Positions 40,158 to 49,928 are shown, counted from the stretch's first letter. The stretch: 64,000 nucleotides of DNA from Chelativorans sp. ZYF759 (GCF_012911015.1 NZ_WVVV01000003.1:480-64479); one strand, 5' to 3'. The notes: generated from the sequence alone by a model not told the origin. Numbers and translations are program-made.

Positions 40158-41366
40158 ATGCAGCTTGAGACCTTCGATACCGTCATCCTCGGTGCGGGCG
40201 CGGCGGGCATGATGTGCGCGATCCATGCCGCTGCGCGCGGCGGGCGCGTGCTGGTGGTGGATCATGCGAAGGCGCCGGGCGAGAAGATCCGCATTTCCGG
40301 CGGTGGCCGTTGCAATTTCACCAATATCGGGACAGCTGCGAAGAACTTCATCTCGACCAACCCGCATTTCGCCAAATCGGCCCTTGGCCGCTACACGCAA
40401 CACGATTTCATAGCGCTCGTCGAAAAACACGGCATCGCCTGGCACGAAAAGACGCTGGGCCAGCTCTTCTGCGACGATTCGGCGAAACAGATCGTCTCGA
40501 TGCTTCTGGACGAGATGAACCAGGCCGGCTGCGAATTGCGCTTGAGAACCACGCTCGACTCCATCGAGCGCGACGAGAGCGGCTTTGTCGTCACGCTCGG
40601 CGGCGAGGGGGCGGCGAAGATCCGCTGCCGGCATTTCGTCGTGGCCTGCGGCGGCAAGTCGATTCCGAAAATGGGCGCCACCGGCCTTGGCTACCAGATC
40701 GCGGAAAAATTCGCGCTCGCCGTCACCGGGACCCGCCCGGCGCTTGTTCCGCTCACCTTCGGCGAGGACGTGCTCGCCGGTTTCCGGGAGATCGCGGGCG
40801 TCGCGGCCGACGCGGTCGTGTCCTGCGGCCGGACGTCGTTCGAGGAGGCGTTGCTGTTCACGCATCGCGGTCTCTCCGGGCCGGCGATCCTGCAGATTTC
40901 GTCCTATTGGCGCGAAAGGCAGCCGATCCGCATCGCTTTCCTGCCCGGCGACGACGTCCGTGGCGCGCTTTTATCGGCCAAGCGAGAGAACGGCCGCCGT
41001 GCGATCTCGACCGCGCTCGGCGACATCCTGCCCAAACGGCTCGCCGCCTATCTCGCCGAGACTCATGGCTGGACCGGACCGATCGGCGAGGCGAGCGACA
41101 GGAAGCTCGCCGCCATCGCCGCGACCCTTCAGAACTGGGAGGTCTTTCCGATCGGCTCGGAAGGCTACCGCACAGCCGAGGTGACGCTCGGTGGCGTCGA
41201 TACGGCCGGGTTGAACTCGCGGACGATGGAAGCCAAGGCCGTCGATGGGCTCTATTTCATCGGCGAGGTCGTCGATGTCACCGGCTGGCTCGGCGGCTAC
41301 AATTTCCAGTGGGCGTGGTCGTCCGGCTGGGCGGCGGGCACGGCGATTGCGGAGCGGGCGGCATGA
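40158..41366 (+). CDS. HI0933/YhiN-family FAD-dependent oxidoreductase
   Basis: 402 residues. Starts with a dinucleotide-binding loop (FDTVILGAGAAGMMCAIHAAARGGRVLVVD), then the family-specific GEKIRISGGGRCNFTN and the C-terminal GLYFIGEVVDVTGWLGGYNFQWAWSSGWAAG, both hallmarks of HI0933-like flavoproteins. Their physiological reaction is unsettled. ATG 40158 is preferred; a GTG at 40146 would add four residues. Confidence 0.9.
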   Translation: MQLETFDTVILGAGAAGMMCAIHAAARGGRVLVVDHAKAPGEKIRISGGGRCNFTNIGTAAKNFISTNPHFAKSALGRYTQHDFIALVEKHGIAWHEKTLGQLFCDDSAKQIVSMLLDEMNQAGCELRLRTTLDSIERDESGFVVTLGGEGAAKIRCRHFVVACGGKSIPKMGATGLGYQIAEKFALAVTGTRPALVPLTFGEDVLAGFREIAGVAADAVVSCGRTSFEEALLFTHRGLSGPAILQISSYWRERQPIRIAFLPGDDVRGALLSAKRENGRRAISTALGDILPKRLAAYLAETHGWTGPIGEASDRKLAAIAATLQNWEVFPIGSEGYRTAEVTLGGVDTAGLNSRTMEAKAVDGLYFIGEVVDVTGWLGGYNFQWAWSSGWAAGTAIAERAA

Positions 41367-41404
41367 ACGACGCACACCGAACATCTCGCCATCGCCATCG
41401 GCGG

Positions 41405-41523
41405 TTGCCTGCTGAAGGCGCCGAGGCCGTCATTCCCGGGCGCTCGAACCGGAAGGTGCCGATCGACTATGACGAGGTGCCTACAAGGGCCGCTGGCGCA
41501 TCGAGGCCGCCTTTGCAGGCTGA
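41405..41523 (+). pseudogene. IS5-family transposase C-terminal fragment
   Basis: The frame gives EGAEAVIPGRSNRKVPIDYDEV, then after a frame change YKGRWRIEAAF followed by a stop at 41521. These are the block around the last catalytic Glu region of IS5-type transposases (GAEAVIPGRSNRK... Y-x-x-R-W-R-I-E-A-A-F). Both ends of the gene are missing. It lies between the HI0933-like gene and pdxH. Confidence 0.65.
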
Positions 41524-41561
41524 ATGACTTCCGCCGCCCGCCTCAGCTTGCGGCCCGGCCC

Positions 41562-42176
41562 TTACGGGTAGAGCCTGACCTTGCGCCACAGGTCTCCCTC
41601 GCGCTCGAAGCGTACGCGGTCGTGGAGCCGGAACGGGCGGTCGTGCCAGAACTCGATTTCGGACGGCACGATGCGGAAGCCCGACCAGTATTCGGGCCGC
41701 GGGATCGTGCCGATGGCGTGGCGGGTCGTGTATTCGGCCACCGATTTTTCGAGCGCGAAACGGGTTTCCAGCGGTCGCGACTGTTTCGAGGCCCAGGCCC
41801 CGATGCGACTGCCGCGCGGGCGCGATTCGAAATAGGCGTCGGCTTCTTCCTGCGTGACGATCTCGACGGCGCCGCGCAGCCGCACCTGGCGGCGCAGGCT
41901 CTTCCAGTGGAAGCACATGGCCGCCTTCATCGACGCAAGGATCTCGCCGCCCTTGACGCTTTCGAAATTGGTGTAGAAGACGAAGCCCTTCTCGTCGAAG
42001 CCCTTCAGGAGCACCATGCGGACATTGGGCAAGCCTTCGGGATCGACGGTCGCCAGCGCCACGGCCGACGGGTCGTTGATTTCCTTCTGCTCGGCGTCCG
42101 CCAGCCAGTCGCCGAAAAGCCGGATCGGCTCGTCAGCTTCGGTAAAGTCATGATCCGTTAACTGTGTCTCTGTCAT
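41562..42176 (-). CDS. pdxH: Pyridoxamine 5'-phosphate oxidase
   Basis: 204 residues, usual length. FMN enzyme that makes pyridoxal phosphate. Motifs: [58 protein letters not shown], the [15 protein letters not shown] loop and the C-terminal [27 protein letters not shown]-x-F, ending RLYP. Full length. Divergent from a lipoprotein gene 44 bp away. Confidence 0.96.
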   Translation of the reverse strand: MTETQLTDHDFTEADEPIRLFGDWLADAEQKEINDPSAVALATVDPEGLPNVRMVLLKGFDEKGFVFYTNFESVKGGEILASMKAAMCFHWKSLRRQVRLRGAVEIVTQEEADAYFESRPRGSRIGAWASKQSRPLETRFALEKSVAEYTTRHAIGTIPRPEYWSGFRIVPSEIEFWHDRPFRLHDRVRFEREGDLWRKVRLYP

Positions 42177-42220
42177 TCTGTAACTCTTGTCGGAGTTCGC
42201 CTTTTCGGGGAGATTGCCGA

Positions 42221-42673
42221 TTGTGGCGTCCAGTTCAAGTCGTTGACCTTATTCGGCTCCGTCCGCTCCTGCGCGGCGGGTTGCTTTTCCTCGTGATGCT
42301 GGCCTGCGCCGGGTGCTCGGCCCGTGGCATCACCCTTGATACGATTGCGCAGGACCGTTCGATCATAACCGGCTCCACGGGCACCCAGGCACGTCCCGAC
42401 GAACAGGTCGTCGCCGACGAGGCCACGGTGCGCAATGCCGTCACCTCGGCCGATCTCGAGAGCCTGCCCGTCGGGGGCATGCTGGCCTGGAACAACTCGC
42501 GGACCGGTTCGCGCGGGCGCGTCACCGAAATCGAGGAATACCGCGAATCGGGACGGCCGTGCCGCCGCTTCCAGACCACACGCGAGAGCTTCGACGGGAT
42601 ATCGCTCTATTCGGGCGAAGCCTGCCTGCTTTCGGGCAGCGAATGGACACTGCTTTATTTCCGTCCCCTGTAG
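42221..42673 (+). CDS. RT0821/Lpp0805-type surface lipoprotein
   Basis: 150 residues from a TTG at 42221 with GGGGAG eight bases upstream. The N-terminus ([21 protein letters not shown]) is a lipoprotein signal peptide with a lipobox-like Cys. The mature part resembles the RT0821/Lpp0805 surface antigen family: [46 protein letters not shown], and a conserved [11 protein letters not shown] close. It is likely anchored in the outer membrane. An upstream start would overlap pdxH and add unlikely sequence. Confidence 0.75.
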   Translation: MWRPVQVVDLIRLRPLLRGGLLFLVMLACAGCSARGITLDTIAQDRSIITGSTGTQARPDEQVVADEATVRNAVTSADLESLPVGGMLAWNNSRTGSRGRVTEIEEYRESGRPCRRFQTTRESFDGISLYSGEACLLSGSEWTLLYFRPL

Positions 42674-42762
42674 AATCGCTACGGGCACTGGAATCTCGTT
42701 CTCCGAAGCCGCATATCTAGGCTGCATTTCCATGTCTCGAACGCGTTCCCGCAAGGTGCAAT

Positions 42763-43719
42763 ATGCGCGACCCATATGAAGTGCTGGGCGTTGCGAAAAA
42801 CGCCTCGGCAAAAGACATCAAGTCGGCCTACCGGAAGCTGGCGAAGAAATATCATCCGGACCAGAACCCGGACGATCCGAAGGCTCAGGAGCGCTTCGCA
42901 GAGGCGACGCAGGCCTATGACATCGTCGGCGACGACAACAAGCGCGCGGCGTTCGACCGCGGCGAGATCGACGGCGCGGGCAAGCCGCGATTCACGGGCT
43001 TCGAAGGCGCGGCCGGCGACGGGACCTATGGCGGCTTCCGCCGGACCCAGCGCGGCCCGGGCGGCGCCCATTTCGAATTTCGGGGCGCCGGGCCCGGAGA
43101 CGATCCCTTTGCCGATCCGGGCGACATCTTCGCCGAGATTTTCGGCAATGCCTTCGCGGGCAAGGCCAAGACCGGGCCGCGTCCGGGCGCGGGGGCCGCA
43201 TCCGGAGCCGGCCGCACCGCGCCCCCCAGGGGCGACGTGACGGCCACGCTCGACGTCACGCTGGAAGAGGTGGCTTCCGCCGCCAAGGTGACGGCCAACC
43301 TTCCCAACGGTCGACGCATCGCCGTGAAGCTGCCTTCCTACGTCGAGGACGGACAGACCATCCGGCTGAAAGGGCAGGGCGATGCGACCCCGCTCGGCGG
43401 GGCCGGCGACGCCCACGTGACCATACGCTTCAGGCGCCATCCCCGTTTCCGGGTCGAGGGACGCGACCTGCATCTCGGCGTGCAGGTGCCGCTGGCCGAC
43501 GCCGTGCTGGGCACCAAGATCCCGGTCGAGACGCTCGACGGCAAGGTCGCCGTCACGATACCGGCCTGGACGAGTTCCGACCGCTCGCTGCGAATCAAGG
43601 GCAAGGGACTGCCGCTCAAGACCGGCGGGCGCGGCGACCTCTACGCCAATGTGCGCATCATGCTGCCGGAAGGCGACGCCGAACTGGAAGCGCTGATGCG
43701 CAAGCGCCGCGACGCATGA
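42763..43719 (+). CDS. DnaJ C-terminal-domain co-chaperone (CbpA-like)
   Basis: 318 residues. J domain at 1-65 with the HPD triad (YHPDQNPDD) and [23 protein letters not shown] Gly/Phe-rich linker (about 75-150) follows, then the two substrate-binding beta-domains ([67 protein letters not shown]). The zinc-finger region of full DnaJ is absent, as in CbpA. It would stimulate DnaK. Confidence 0.92.
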   Translation: MRDPYEVLGVAKNASAKDIKSAYRKLAKKYHPDQNPDDPKAQERFAEATQAYDIVGDDNKRAAFDRGEIDGAGKPRFTGFEGAAGDGTYGGFRRTQRGPGGAHFEFRGAGPGDDPFADPGDIFAEIFGNAFAGKAKTGPRPGAGAASGAGRTAPPRGDVTATLDVTLEEVASAAKVTANLPNGRRIAVKLPSYVEDGQTIRLKGQGDATPLGGAGDAHVTIRFRRHPRFRVEGRDLHLGVQVPLADAVLGTKIPVETLDGKVAVTIPAWTSSDRSLRIKGKGLPLKTGGRGDLYANVRIMLPEGDAELEALMRKRRDA

Positions 43720-43829
43720 CTTCCGCAGGCGTCAGCAGTCCCTCTTCGCCGTACCCTTCCGCTTGAAGCCCCGACCTCGCTATGCGATAGGCTTTGCCGC
43801 AAAGAACAACGTGTGCGGAGAAATGTCCC

Positions 43830-44651
43830 ATGGCAGCGGGCGAAGGCATCCTGGCGGGCAAACGCGGTCTCATCATGGGACTTGCCAATAACCGGTCGAT
43901 AGCCTGGGGCATCGCCAAGGCATGCGCGGCGCAAGGCGCGGAACTGGCCTTCACCTATCAGGGCGATGCGCTGCGCAAGCGCGTCGAGCCGCTTGCCGCG
44001 GAGCTGGGCGCCGTGGTCTGCGGACATTGCGACGTCACCGACCTGTCGACCATGGACGCCTGCTTCGCCGATCTCGAGGAGCGCTGGGGCCAGATCGACT
44101 TCCTGGTCCATGCCATCGGCTTTTCCGACAAGAACGAGCTCGAAGGCCGCTATGTCGAGACCACGCGCGACAATTTCCTGAAGACGATGGACATCTCGGT
44201 CTATTCGTTCACGGCCGCCGCCCAGCGCGCCGAAAAGCTGATGCCGCAGGGCGGGTCGATCCTGACCATGACCTATTACGGCGCCGAGAAGGTGATGCCG
44301 AACTACAACGTGATGGGCGTCGCCAAGGCCGCGCTGGAAGCCAGCGTGCAGTATCTGGCGGTCGATCTCGGACCGAAGAACATCCGCGTCAACGCGGTTT
44401 CGGCCGGACCCATCAAGACACTCGCCGCCTCGGGCATCGGCGACTTCCGCTACATCCTCAAATGGAACGAATACAATGCGCCGCTGAGGCGCACCGTCTC
44501 CATCGACGAGGTGGGCGACTCCGCACTCTATCTCGTGTCGCCGCTGTCGCGCGGCGTCACCGGCGAGGTGCTGCATGTCGATTCGGGCTATCACGTCATC
44601 GGCATGAAGGCCGTCGACGCGCCCGACATCTCGACCGTCATCAACGAGTGA
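43830..44651 (+). CDS. fabI: Enoyl-[acyl-carrier-protein] reductase (NADH), FabI
   Basis: 273 residues. Last step of fatty acid elongation. LIMGLANNRSIAWGIAKA is the SDR-like cofactor loop of FabI; VHAIGFSDKNEL and MTYYGAEKVMPNYNVMGVAKAALEA, with the Tyr-(x)6-Lys active site, follow, and RVNAVSAGPIKTLAASGI near the substrate loop. ATG 43830 is chosen (CGGAG upstream). No promoter could be assigned in the 110-bp gap after the dnaJ-like gene. Confidence 0.95.
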   Translation: MAAGEGILAGKRGLIMGLANNRSIAWGIAKACAAQGAELAFTYQGDALRKRVEPLAAELGAVVCGHCDVTDLSTMDACFADLEERWGQIDFLVHAIGFSDKNELEGRYVETTRDNFLKTMDISVYSFTAAAQRAEKLMPQGGSILTMTYYGAEKVMPNYNVMGVAKAALEASVQYLAVDLGPKNIRVNAVSAGPIKTLAASGIGDFRYILKWNEYNAPLRRTVSIDEVGDSALYLVSPLSRGVTGEVLHVDSGYHVIGMKAVDAPDISTVINE

Positions 44652-44683
44652 CCAATGGGCGGCCTCTGGCCGCGGGCCGACCA

Positions 44684-45277
44684 ATGCCGCCGCTTGCCTA
44701 TTTCGTGCGCCATGGCCAGACCGACTGGAACGCGGAGGGCCGCTTCCAGGGTCAGGCAGACACCGACATCAACGAGCTCGGCCGCAGCCAGGCCGCGCGC
44801 AACGGCAGATTGCTGGCGCGGCTGGAGCCGGATCTGTCGACATTCGACTTCGTGGCCAGTCCGCTCAGGCGAACCTGCCAGACGATGCGGCTCCTGCGCG
44901 CCGCGGCGGGACTGGAGCCGGCCGCATTCCGCACCGATCCGGCCCTGATGGAGCTGCATTTCGGCAGCTGGCAGGGCAGCACATTGTCGGAAATCGAGAC
45001 GACCGATCCGTCGGCGGGAGAACGCAGGGAGGCCGACAAATGGCACTTTCTGCCCGAAGGCGCGGAGGCGGAAAGCTACGCCATGCTCTGCGCCAGGGTG
45101 GAGGGGTGGCTGGCCACGCAGAACGAGCCCGTCATCTGCGTCACCCACGGGGGCGTGCTGCGCTCGATCTTCCGCCTCTACGGCGGATTGGATGACGAGG
45201 GGGCGGCCAAGCTCACCATTCCGCAGGACCGCGTACTCGTCCTGCGCGATTCCATGCTCGACTGGCACCAGGCCTGA
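44684..45277 (+). CDS. Histidine phosphatase (phosphoglycerate mutase-like) family protein
   Basis: 197 residues. Phosphohistidine motif FVRHGQTDWNAEGRFQGQAD near the start, then ASPLRRTCQTMRL, ELHFGSWQG and the second catalytic His in CVTHGGVLRSIFRLYGG. It could be a cofactor-dependent phosphoglycerate mutase, a cobalamin or small-molecule phosphatase; the family does not decide it. It follows fabI by 33 bp. Confidence 0.9.
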   Translation: MPPLAYFVRHGQTDWNAEGRFQGQADTDINELGRSQAARNGRLLARLEPDLSTFDFVASPLRRTCQTMRLLRAAAGLEPAAFRTDPALMELHFGSWQGSTLSEIETTDPSAGERREADKWHFLPEGAEAESYAMLCARVEGWLATQNEPVICVTHGGVLRSIFRLYGGLDDEGAAKLTIPQDRVLVLRDSMLDWHQA

Positions 45278-45292
45278 CGCCCGGCCGGCGCG

Positions 45293-45541
45293 CTATTCCA
45301 TGATGTCCATGTCGGTGATCTGACGCTGGCCCTCGACCTGGTCGTAGGCGATCAGCACTTCCGATCCGACATCGATCGCTTCCATGTTGAATTCACCGGG
45401 CAAGCGATAGGTCGCTCCATTGTCGAGCGTGATCGTCATGGCTTCGGTGTCGATGGCGGTTATCTGACCTTCGTCGCTGGCTGCGGCTGAAATACCGGTC
45501 ATGGCGAGAAAAGCGGTAAGGGCTGCAACTGCAAGACGCAT
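45293..45541 (-). CDS. DUF1344-family small exported protein
   Basis: 82 residues. Signal peptide (MRLAVAALTAFLAMTGISAAA) and a short beta-domain (GQITAIDTEAMTITLDNGATYRLPGEFNMEAIDVGSEVLIAYDQVEGQRQITDM), the DUF1344 pattern known mainly from Rhizobiales. Periplasmic and of unknown function. Convergent with the histidine phosphatase. Confidence 0.85.
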   Translation of the reverse strand: MRLAVAALTAFLAMTGISAAASDEGQITAIDTEAMTITLDNGATYRLPGEFNMEAIDVGSEVLIAYDQVEGQRQITDMDIME

Positions 45542-45713
45542 GAATCCATCCTCTCGATCGATCGCCGCGCTAAAAGCGGCCTGATGTCCCAATCCGCGAC
45601 GCATAGCACGGTGATTGTGGCAAAACTACCGACCGGATGGGGCGTGGGTTTGACCCGACCGGGAAAGCCCAATAGAAGCGGTCGAAATCCGCCAGCCGGG
45701 CAGTTCACTTTTC

Positions 45714-46811
45714 ATGTCGCACAACACTTTCGGCCACCTGTTCCGCGTCACCACCTGGGGCGAGAGCCATGGCGAGGCGATCGGCTGCGTCATCGACGGC
45801 TGTCCGCCCGGGATCGGCTTCACGCTCGCCGACATCCAGGCCGATCTCGACCGACGCAGGCCGGGCAAGTCGCGCTTCGTGACCCAGCGCCGCGAGCCGG
45901 ACACCGTGCGCGTTCTCTCCGGAGTCCTGCCGGGCAACGACGATGAGCTGATAACCACCGGCACGCCGGTCTCGATGATGATCGTCAACGAGGACCAGCG
46001 CTCCAAGGATTATGGCGAGATTGCCCGGCAGTACCGCCCGGGCCATGCCGATTTCGCCTACGATGCCAAATACGGCATCCGCGACCATCGCGGCGGCGGC
46101 CGCTCCTCCGCGCGCGAGACGGCGATGCGCGTGGCGGCCGGCGCGCTGGCGCGCAAGGTGCTCCCAGGCGTCAGCATCAAGGCCGCGCTCGTCGCCATGG
46201 GCGAGAAGGAAATCGACCGGGCCAACTGGAACTGGGATTTCGTCGATTCGCCCGAAAACCCTTTCTTCACGCCGGACCCTGCCTCCGTGCCGGTCTTCTC
46301 CGACTATCTGGACGCCATCCGCAAGGCGGGCTCGTCCGTCGGTGCCGTCATCGAGGTGGTGGCCGAAGGCGTACCTGCCGGGCTCGGCGCGCCGATCTAC
46401 GCCAAGCTCGACCAGGACATCGCGGCGGCCCTCATGTCGATCAACGCGGTCAAGGGCGTGGAGATCGGCGACGGGTTCGCCTCCGCCCGCAACAGCGGCG
46501 AGGGCAACGCCGACGAGATCCGCATGGGCAATGACGGCAAACCGATCTTCCTGTCGAACCATGCCGGCGGCATCCTGGGGGGCATTTCGACCGGCCAGCC
46601 CATCGTCGCCCGCTTCGCGGTGAAGCCGACATCGTCCATTCTCACGCCGCGCCGGTCGATCGATGCCGAGGGCCGGGACGTCGAGATCGTCACCAAGGGC
46701 CGGCACGACCCGTGTGTCGGCATCCGCGCGGTGCCGGTTGCCGAGGCCATGCTGGCCTGCGTGCTGGCCGATCACTATCTGCGGCACCGTGGCCAGACCG
46801 GCCGGGCCTGA
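45714..46811 (+). CDS. aroC: Chorismate synthase
   Basis: 365 residues. Makes chorismate, last step of the shikimate pathway, using reduced FMN. Signatures: [69 protein letters not shown], and the closing [18 protein letters not shown]. Full length. ribB starts 29 bp downstream. Confidence 0.97.
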   Translation: MSHNTFGHLFRVTTWGESHGEAIGCVIDGCPPGIGFTLADIQADLDRRRPGKSRFVTQRREPDTVRVLSGVLPGNDDELITTGTPVSMMIVNEDQRSKDYGEIARQYRPGHADFAYDAKYGIRDHRGGGRSSARETAMRVAAGALARKVLPGVSIKAALVAMGEKEIDRANWNWDFVDSPENPFFTPDPASVPVFSDYLDAIRKAGSSVGAVIEVVAEGVPAGLGAPIYAKLDQDIAAALMSINAVKGVEIGDGFASARNSGEGNADEIRMGNDGKPIFLSNHAGGILGGISTGQPIVARFAVKPTSSILTPRRSIDAEGRDVEIVTKGRHDPCVGIRAVPVAEAMLACVLADHYLRHRGQTGRA

Positions 46812-46840
46812 TCCAATCAACAAGATGCTGGAAAACAACC

Positions 46841-47941
46841 ATGCCATATGACCAGAAACGCGTGGTGGACGCGATCCGTGCCTTCGAGCGCGGCGAGATC
46901 GTCGTGGTCATGGACGATGACGGGCGCGAGAACGAGGGCGACCTGATCGTCGCCGCGGTGCATTGCACGCCCGAGAAGATGGCCTTCATCGTGCGCCACA
47001 CCTCCGGCATTGTCTGCACGCCCATGCCGCGCGAGGAGGCCAGGCGCCTCAATCTCGCGCCGATGGTGGCCGAAAACGACGCGCCGCACGCCACCGCCTT
47101 CACCGTGAGCGTCGATTTCAAACACGGCACCACGACCGGCATCTCGGCCGAGGACCGCACGCTGACCGTACGCAATCTCGCCAATCCCAATGCCGGTCCG
47201 GCGGATTTCGTGCGTCCGGGACACATCTTCCCGCTCGTGGCGCGCGAAGGCGGGGTTCTCATGCGCTCGGGCCACACCGAGGCGGCGGTCGATCTGTGCA
47301 AGCTTGCCGACCTGCCGCCCGTCGGCGTGATCTGCGAACTCGTCAATGATGACGGCTCCGTCATGCGCGGGCCCCAGGTCTCCACCTTCGCGGAGACGAA
47401 CGGTCTCAGGCAGGTCTCTGTCGCCGACCTGATCGCCTACCGGCAGCGCAAGGAAACCCTGGTCGAGCGGCTCGACAGCTTTGCCATCCAGACGCCGGCC
47501 GGCAAGGCGACCGCCTATACCTACCGTCTGCCCTGGGACACGATGGACCATCTTGCCATCGTCTTCGGCGACATCCGCGATGGCGTCGACATTCCCGTGC
47601 GTCTCCATCCCGAAAGCGTGGTCACCGACGTCTTCGGCACGGAGGAGACGCTGCACGGCATCATGCGCAACATGGCCAAGGCCGAGCGCGGCGTCATCAT
47701 CTACCTGCGCGAGGGTTCGGTCGGCGTCGGCCACCACGAGCGCAACCGTCCGCAGACGGCCGATGCCGAGGCACATCAGGAGGCGGTCGCGCGCGAGCAG
47801 GAATGGCGCGAGATCGGCCTGGGCGCGCAGATCCTGCGCGATCTCGGCATCTCGTCGATCAAGCTTCTTGCGTCCCGCCGGCGCCATTATGTGGGCCTGC
47901 AGGGTTTCGGCATCGAGATTGCCGACACCGAGATCATCTAG
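46841..47941 (+). CDS. ribB: 3,4-dihydroxy-2-butanone 4-phosphate synthase with RibA-like C-terminal half
   Basis: 366 residues. The N-terminal RibB domain (1-200) is intact: VVMDDDGRENEGDLI, HTSGIVCTP, RSGHTEAAVDLCKLA, the acidic metal-binding residues present. The C-terminal half (about 205-366) aligns with GTP cyclohydrolase II, but the stretch that should carry its three zinc cysteines reads HPESVVTDVFGTEETLHGIM, so all three are missing, and RibA activity is unlikely. This arrangement occurs in other alphaproteobacteria, usually with a separate RibA elsewhere. Confidence 0.93.
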   Translation: MPYDQKRVVDAIRAFERGEIVVVMDDDGRENEGDLIVAAVHCTPEKMAFIVRHTSGIVCTPMPREEARRLNLAPMVAENDAPHATAFTVSVDFKHGTTTGISAEDRTLTVRNLANPNAGPADFVRPGHIFPLVAREGGVLMRSGHTEAAVDLCKLADLPPVGVICELVNDDGSVMRGPQVSTFAETNGLRQVSVADLIAYRQRKETLVERLDSFAIQTPAGKATAYTYRLPWDTMDHLAIVFGDIRDGVDIPVRLHPESVVTDVFGTEETLHGIMRNMAKAERGVIIYLREGSVGVGHHERNRPQTADAEAHQEAVAREQEWREIGLGAQILRDLGISSIKLLASRRRHYVGLQGFGIEIADTEII

Positions 47942-47945
47942 CGCA

Positions 47946-47974
47946 GACTGGTCCGGGCAGCGCCCGGACCAGTC
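47946..47974. terminator. Hairpin between convergent ribB and MFS genes
   Basis: GACTGGTCCGGGC-AGC-GCCCGGACCAGTC is a perfect 13-bp stem 5 bp past the ribB stop. No U-tract on either side. Probably a shared terminator. Confidence 0.6.
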
Positions 47975-47985
47975 CGCATTCGCAG

Positions 47986-49206
47986 TCATTCGGCCGGCTG
48001 GTCCATAGGGAGGGGTGTTGCCCGGGCTCCTCGGGCGAGCGCATTATGGCCCAGGAGAACGGTCGAGAGTGCGGCCGCTCCCGCGGCAATCCCGACGAAG
48101 AAGCCGCTGCGTCCGCCGGCCACATCGACGACCCACCCGGTCACGAAGGCACCGAGCGCCATGCCGATGCCGATGCCGGCAACCACCCAGGTGATGCCTT
48201 CGGTGAGCATGAAGGCAGGCACGCGTCGCTCGATGAGGCCGAAGGCGGTGATGAAGACCGGGGAGATCGCGAGCCCGCTGAGGAATACCGTGAGGGCAAG
48301 CGTCGGGACGGTGTGGCCAAGGAGCGGCAGGAGCGCCGTTGCCGCGACCACGAACGTGGCGATGGCAAGCTGGCGCTGCAGCGGCATCGTCCGGTTGACC
48401 GCTCCCATCACCAAGCCGACGACGAAGGAGCCGGCGGCATAGACGCCGATGACCAGGCTCGCCGCGCCCGGGCGACCGATTTCGTCGGTGACCGCGATGA
48501 CGCTGACTTCCGTCGCCGCGAACATGGCGCCGACGAAGATCAGAGCAAGCGTGACGAGTTGCACAGGGACGAGCCGGAGGGCCGAACCCGTCTCGCCGTA
48601 ACCGGCCGGCTGAACGGCGGGTTCGGTCGAGCGCTGAAGCAGGAAGCTCGCCGTACCGACGATGAGGAAGAGCGTACTGGCCAGCATTCCGGCTTCTGGA
48701 AAGAAGGCGACGCTCAGTCCGACGGACAGCGAGGCGCCAGCGATGTAGATCAGCTCCTCGGCGGCTGATTCATAGGCGAATGCCGTGTTGAGCTCGGGCC
48801 GGTCGCGGAAGAGCTCCGACCAGCGCGCGCGCACCATCGCGGGCAGGCTGGGCATTGTCGCGGCCAGGAAAGCGAACAGGAACAGGGTCCAGACAGGCCA
48901 ACGCTGGTTGGTGGCGGCAAGAAGCGCGAGAAAGGCGACCGCGGAGATGGCGGCGGCCGGAGCCGCCACCACGGTCTGGCCGTACCGGTCGACGAGCCTC
49001 GAGATCTGCGGCGCCACGAAGGCGTTGGTCAATCCGAAGGTGGCGGCGACGGCACCCGCCAGCCAGTACTCGCCATGCGTCTGCGACAGCATGGCGACGA
49101 TACCGATCGGCGCCATGGCGATCGGCAAGCGGCCGATGAAGGCAGCCGCGGCGAAACCCTTGGCGCCCGGAGCACCAAAGACTGCAGCATAGGGATTTTT
49201 TGGCAT
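47986..49206 (-). CDS. MFS-type transporter
   Basis: 406 residues and about twelve hydrophobic helices. Cytoplasmic loop between helices 2 and 3 has QISRLVDRYGQ, a partial MFS motif A. It resembles the drug/sugar exporter branch that is often controlled by a neighbouring TetR. ATG 49206 follows GAGGA; longer frames run into the operators. It is divergent from a TetR gene, and three matching operator palindromes start 36 bp upstream. Substrate unknown; efflux is the likely direction. Confidence 0.88.
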   Translation of the reverse strand: MPKNPYAAVFGAPGAKGFAAAAFIGRLPIAMAPIGIVAMLSQTHGEYWLAGAVAATFGLTNAFVAPQISRLVDRYGQTVVAAPAAAISAVAFLALLAATNQRWPVWTLFLFAFLAATMPSLPAMVRARWSELFRDRPELNTAFAYESAAEELIYIAGASLSVGLSVAFFPEAGMLASTLFLIVGTASFLLQRSTEPAVQPAGYGETGSALRLVPVQLVTLALIFVGAMFAATEVSVIAVTDEIGRPGAASLVIGVYAAGSFVVGLVMGAVNRTMPLQRQLAIATFVVAATALLPLLGHTVPTLALTVFLSGLAISPVFITAFGLIERRVPAFMLTEGITWVVAGIGIGMALGAFVTGWVVDVAGGRSGFFVGIAAGAAALSTVLLGHNALARGARATPLPMDQPAE

Positions 49207-49241
49207 CGGGAAATCCTCGCCTTTTTGCTGGAGGTCACTTA

Positions 49242-49310
49242 GATACGTTGCGTATGTGAAACGAGATAATGACATACGACGCGTATGTAAATTGGCATAC
49301 GGAGCGTATG
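49242..49310. promoter_or_regulatory. Three near-identical TetR operator palindromes
   Basis: GATACGTTGCGTATG (49242-49256), CATACGACGCGTATG (49273-49287) and CATACGGAGCGTATG (49296-49310). Each fits CATACG-N3-CGTATG, with the first differing at its outer base. They cover the divergent gap between the MFS and TetR genes, and the third overlaps a possible TetR start (ATG 49308). The spacings are 31 and 23 bp from start to start. Confidence 0.85.
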
Positions 49311-49325
49311 TTGATTGGTGCAGAG

Positions 49326-49928
49326 ATGGCGCACAGGCCGAGAGCCGAGATGATCGCGGAAACGCGGGGCAAGTTGATCGCGGCAGCCCGCAAGGCATTT
49401 GGCGAGGTCGGCTATGCCGCGGCCTCGATGGACGACTTCACGGCCGCCGCCGGGCTGACGCGCGGCGCGCTCTATCATCATTTCGGCGACAAGAAGGGCC
49501 TGCTCGAAGCGGTGATCGAGCAGATCGACGCCGAGATGGGTGCCCGGCTGGCAGAGATCTCGGCGGCGGCGGCCAATCCCTGGGAGGGGTTCGTGGCCGA
49601 GTGCGTGGCCTATGTCGAGATGGCGCTGGAGCCGGAAATCCAGCGCATCCTCCTCCTTGACGGGCCCGCGGTGCTGGGCGACCCATCGACCTGGCCGAAC
49701 CAGAGCGGCTGCATCGCCTCGCTGACGAGAAGCCTGCGGCGTCTTCTGGACGAGGGCACAATCGCGGATGCCGATGCGGAGGCGATGGCGCGGCTCCTCA
49801 ACGGCGCCATGCTGGAGGCTTCGCTGTGGATCGCGAACGCCGACGACCAGGAGGAAACGTCGGGCAGGGCGGTCGATGCGCTGCGGGCGCTCCTTGACGG
49901 CCTGCTGAAGTCGAAACGCCAGGCGTGA
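49326..49928 (+). CDS. TetR-family regulator divergent from MFS transporter
   Basis: 200 residues from ATG 49326. HTH (about 8-55): ETRGKLIAAARKAFGEVGYAAASMDDFTAAAGLTRGALYHHFGDKKGLLEAVI. The C-terminal domain has a LLLDGPAVLGDPSTWPNQSG helix-loop usual in TetR proteins of this class. The other possible start, ATG 49308, lies inside the third operator and has GGAG just before it; upstream ATG 49269 lies across the operators and is unlikely. It most probably represses itself and the transporter. Confidence 0.9.
   Translation: MAHRPRAEMIAETRGKLIAAARKAFGEVGYAAASMDDFTAAAGLTRGALYHHFGDKKGLLEAVIEQIDAEMGARLAEISAAAANPWEGFVAECVAYVEMALEPEIQRILLLDGPAVLGDPSTWPNQSGCIASLTRSLRRLLDEGTIADADAEAMARLLNGAMLEASLWIANADDQEETSGRAVDALRALLDGLLKSKRQA

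Noticed and set aside
39909-40865. 318-residue minus-strand frame opposite the HI0933-like gene
   Set aside because: No domain or start signal; composition is typical of an antisense shadow.
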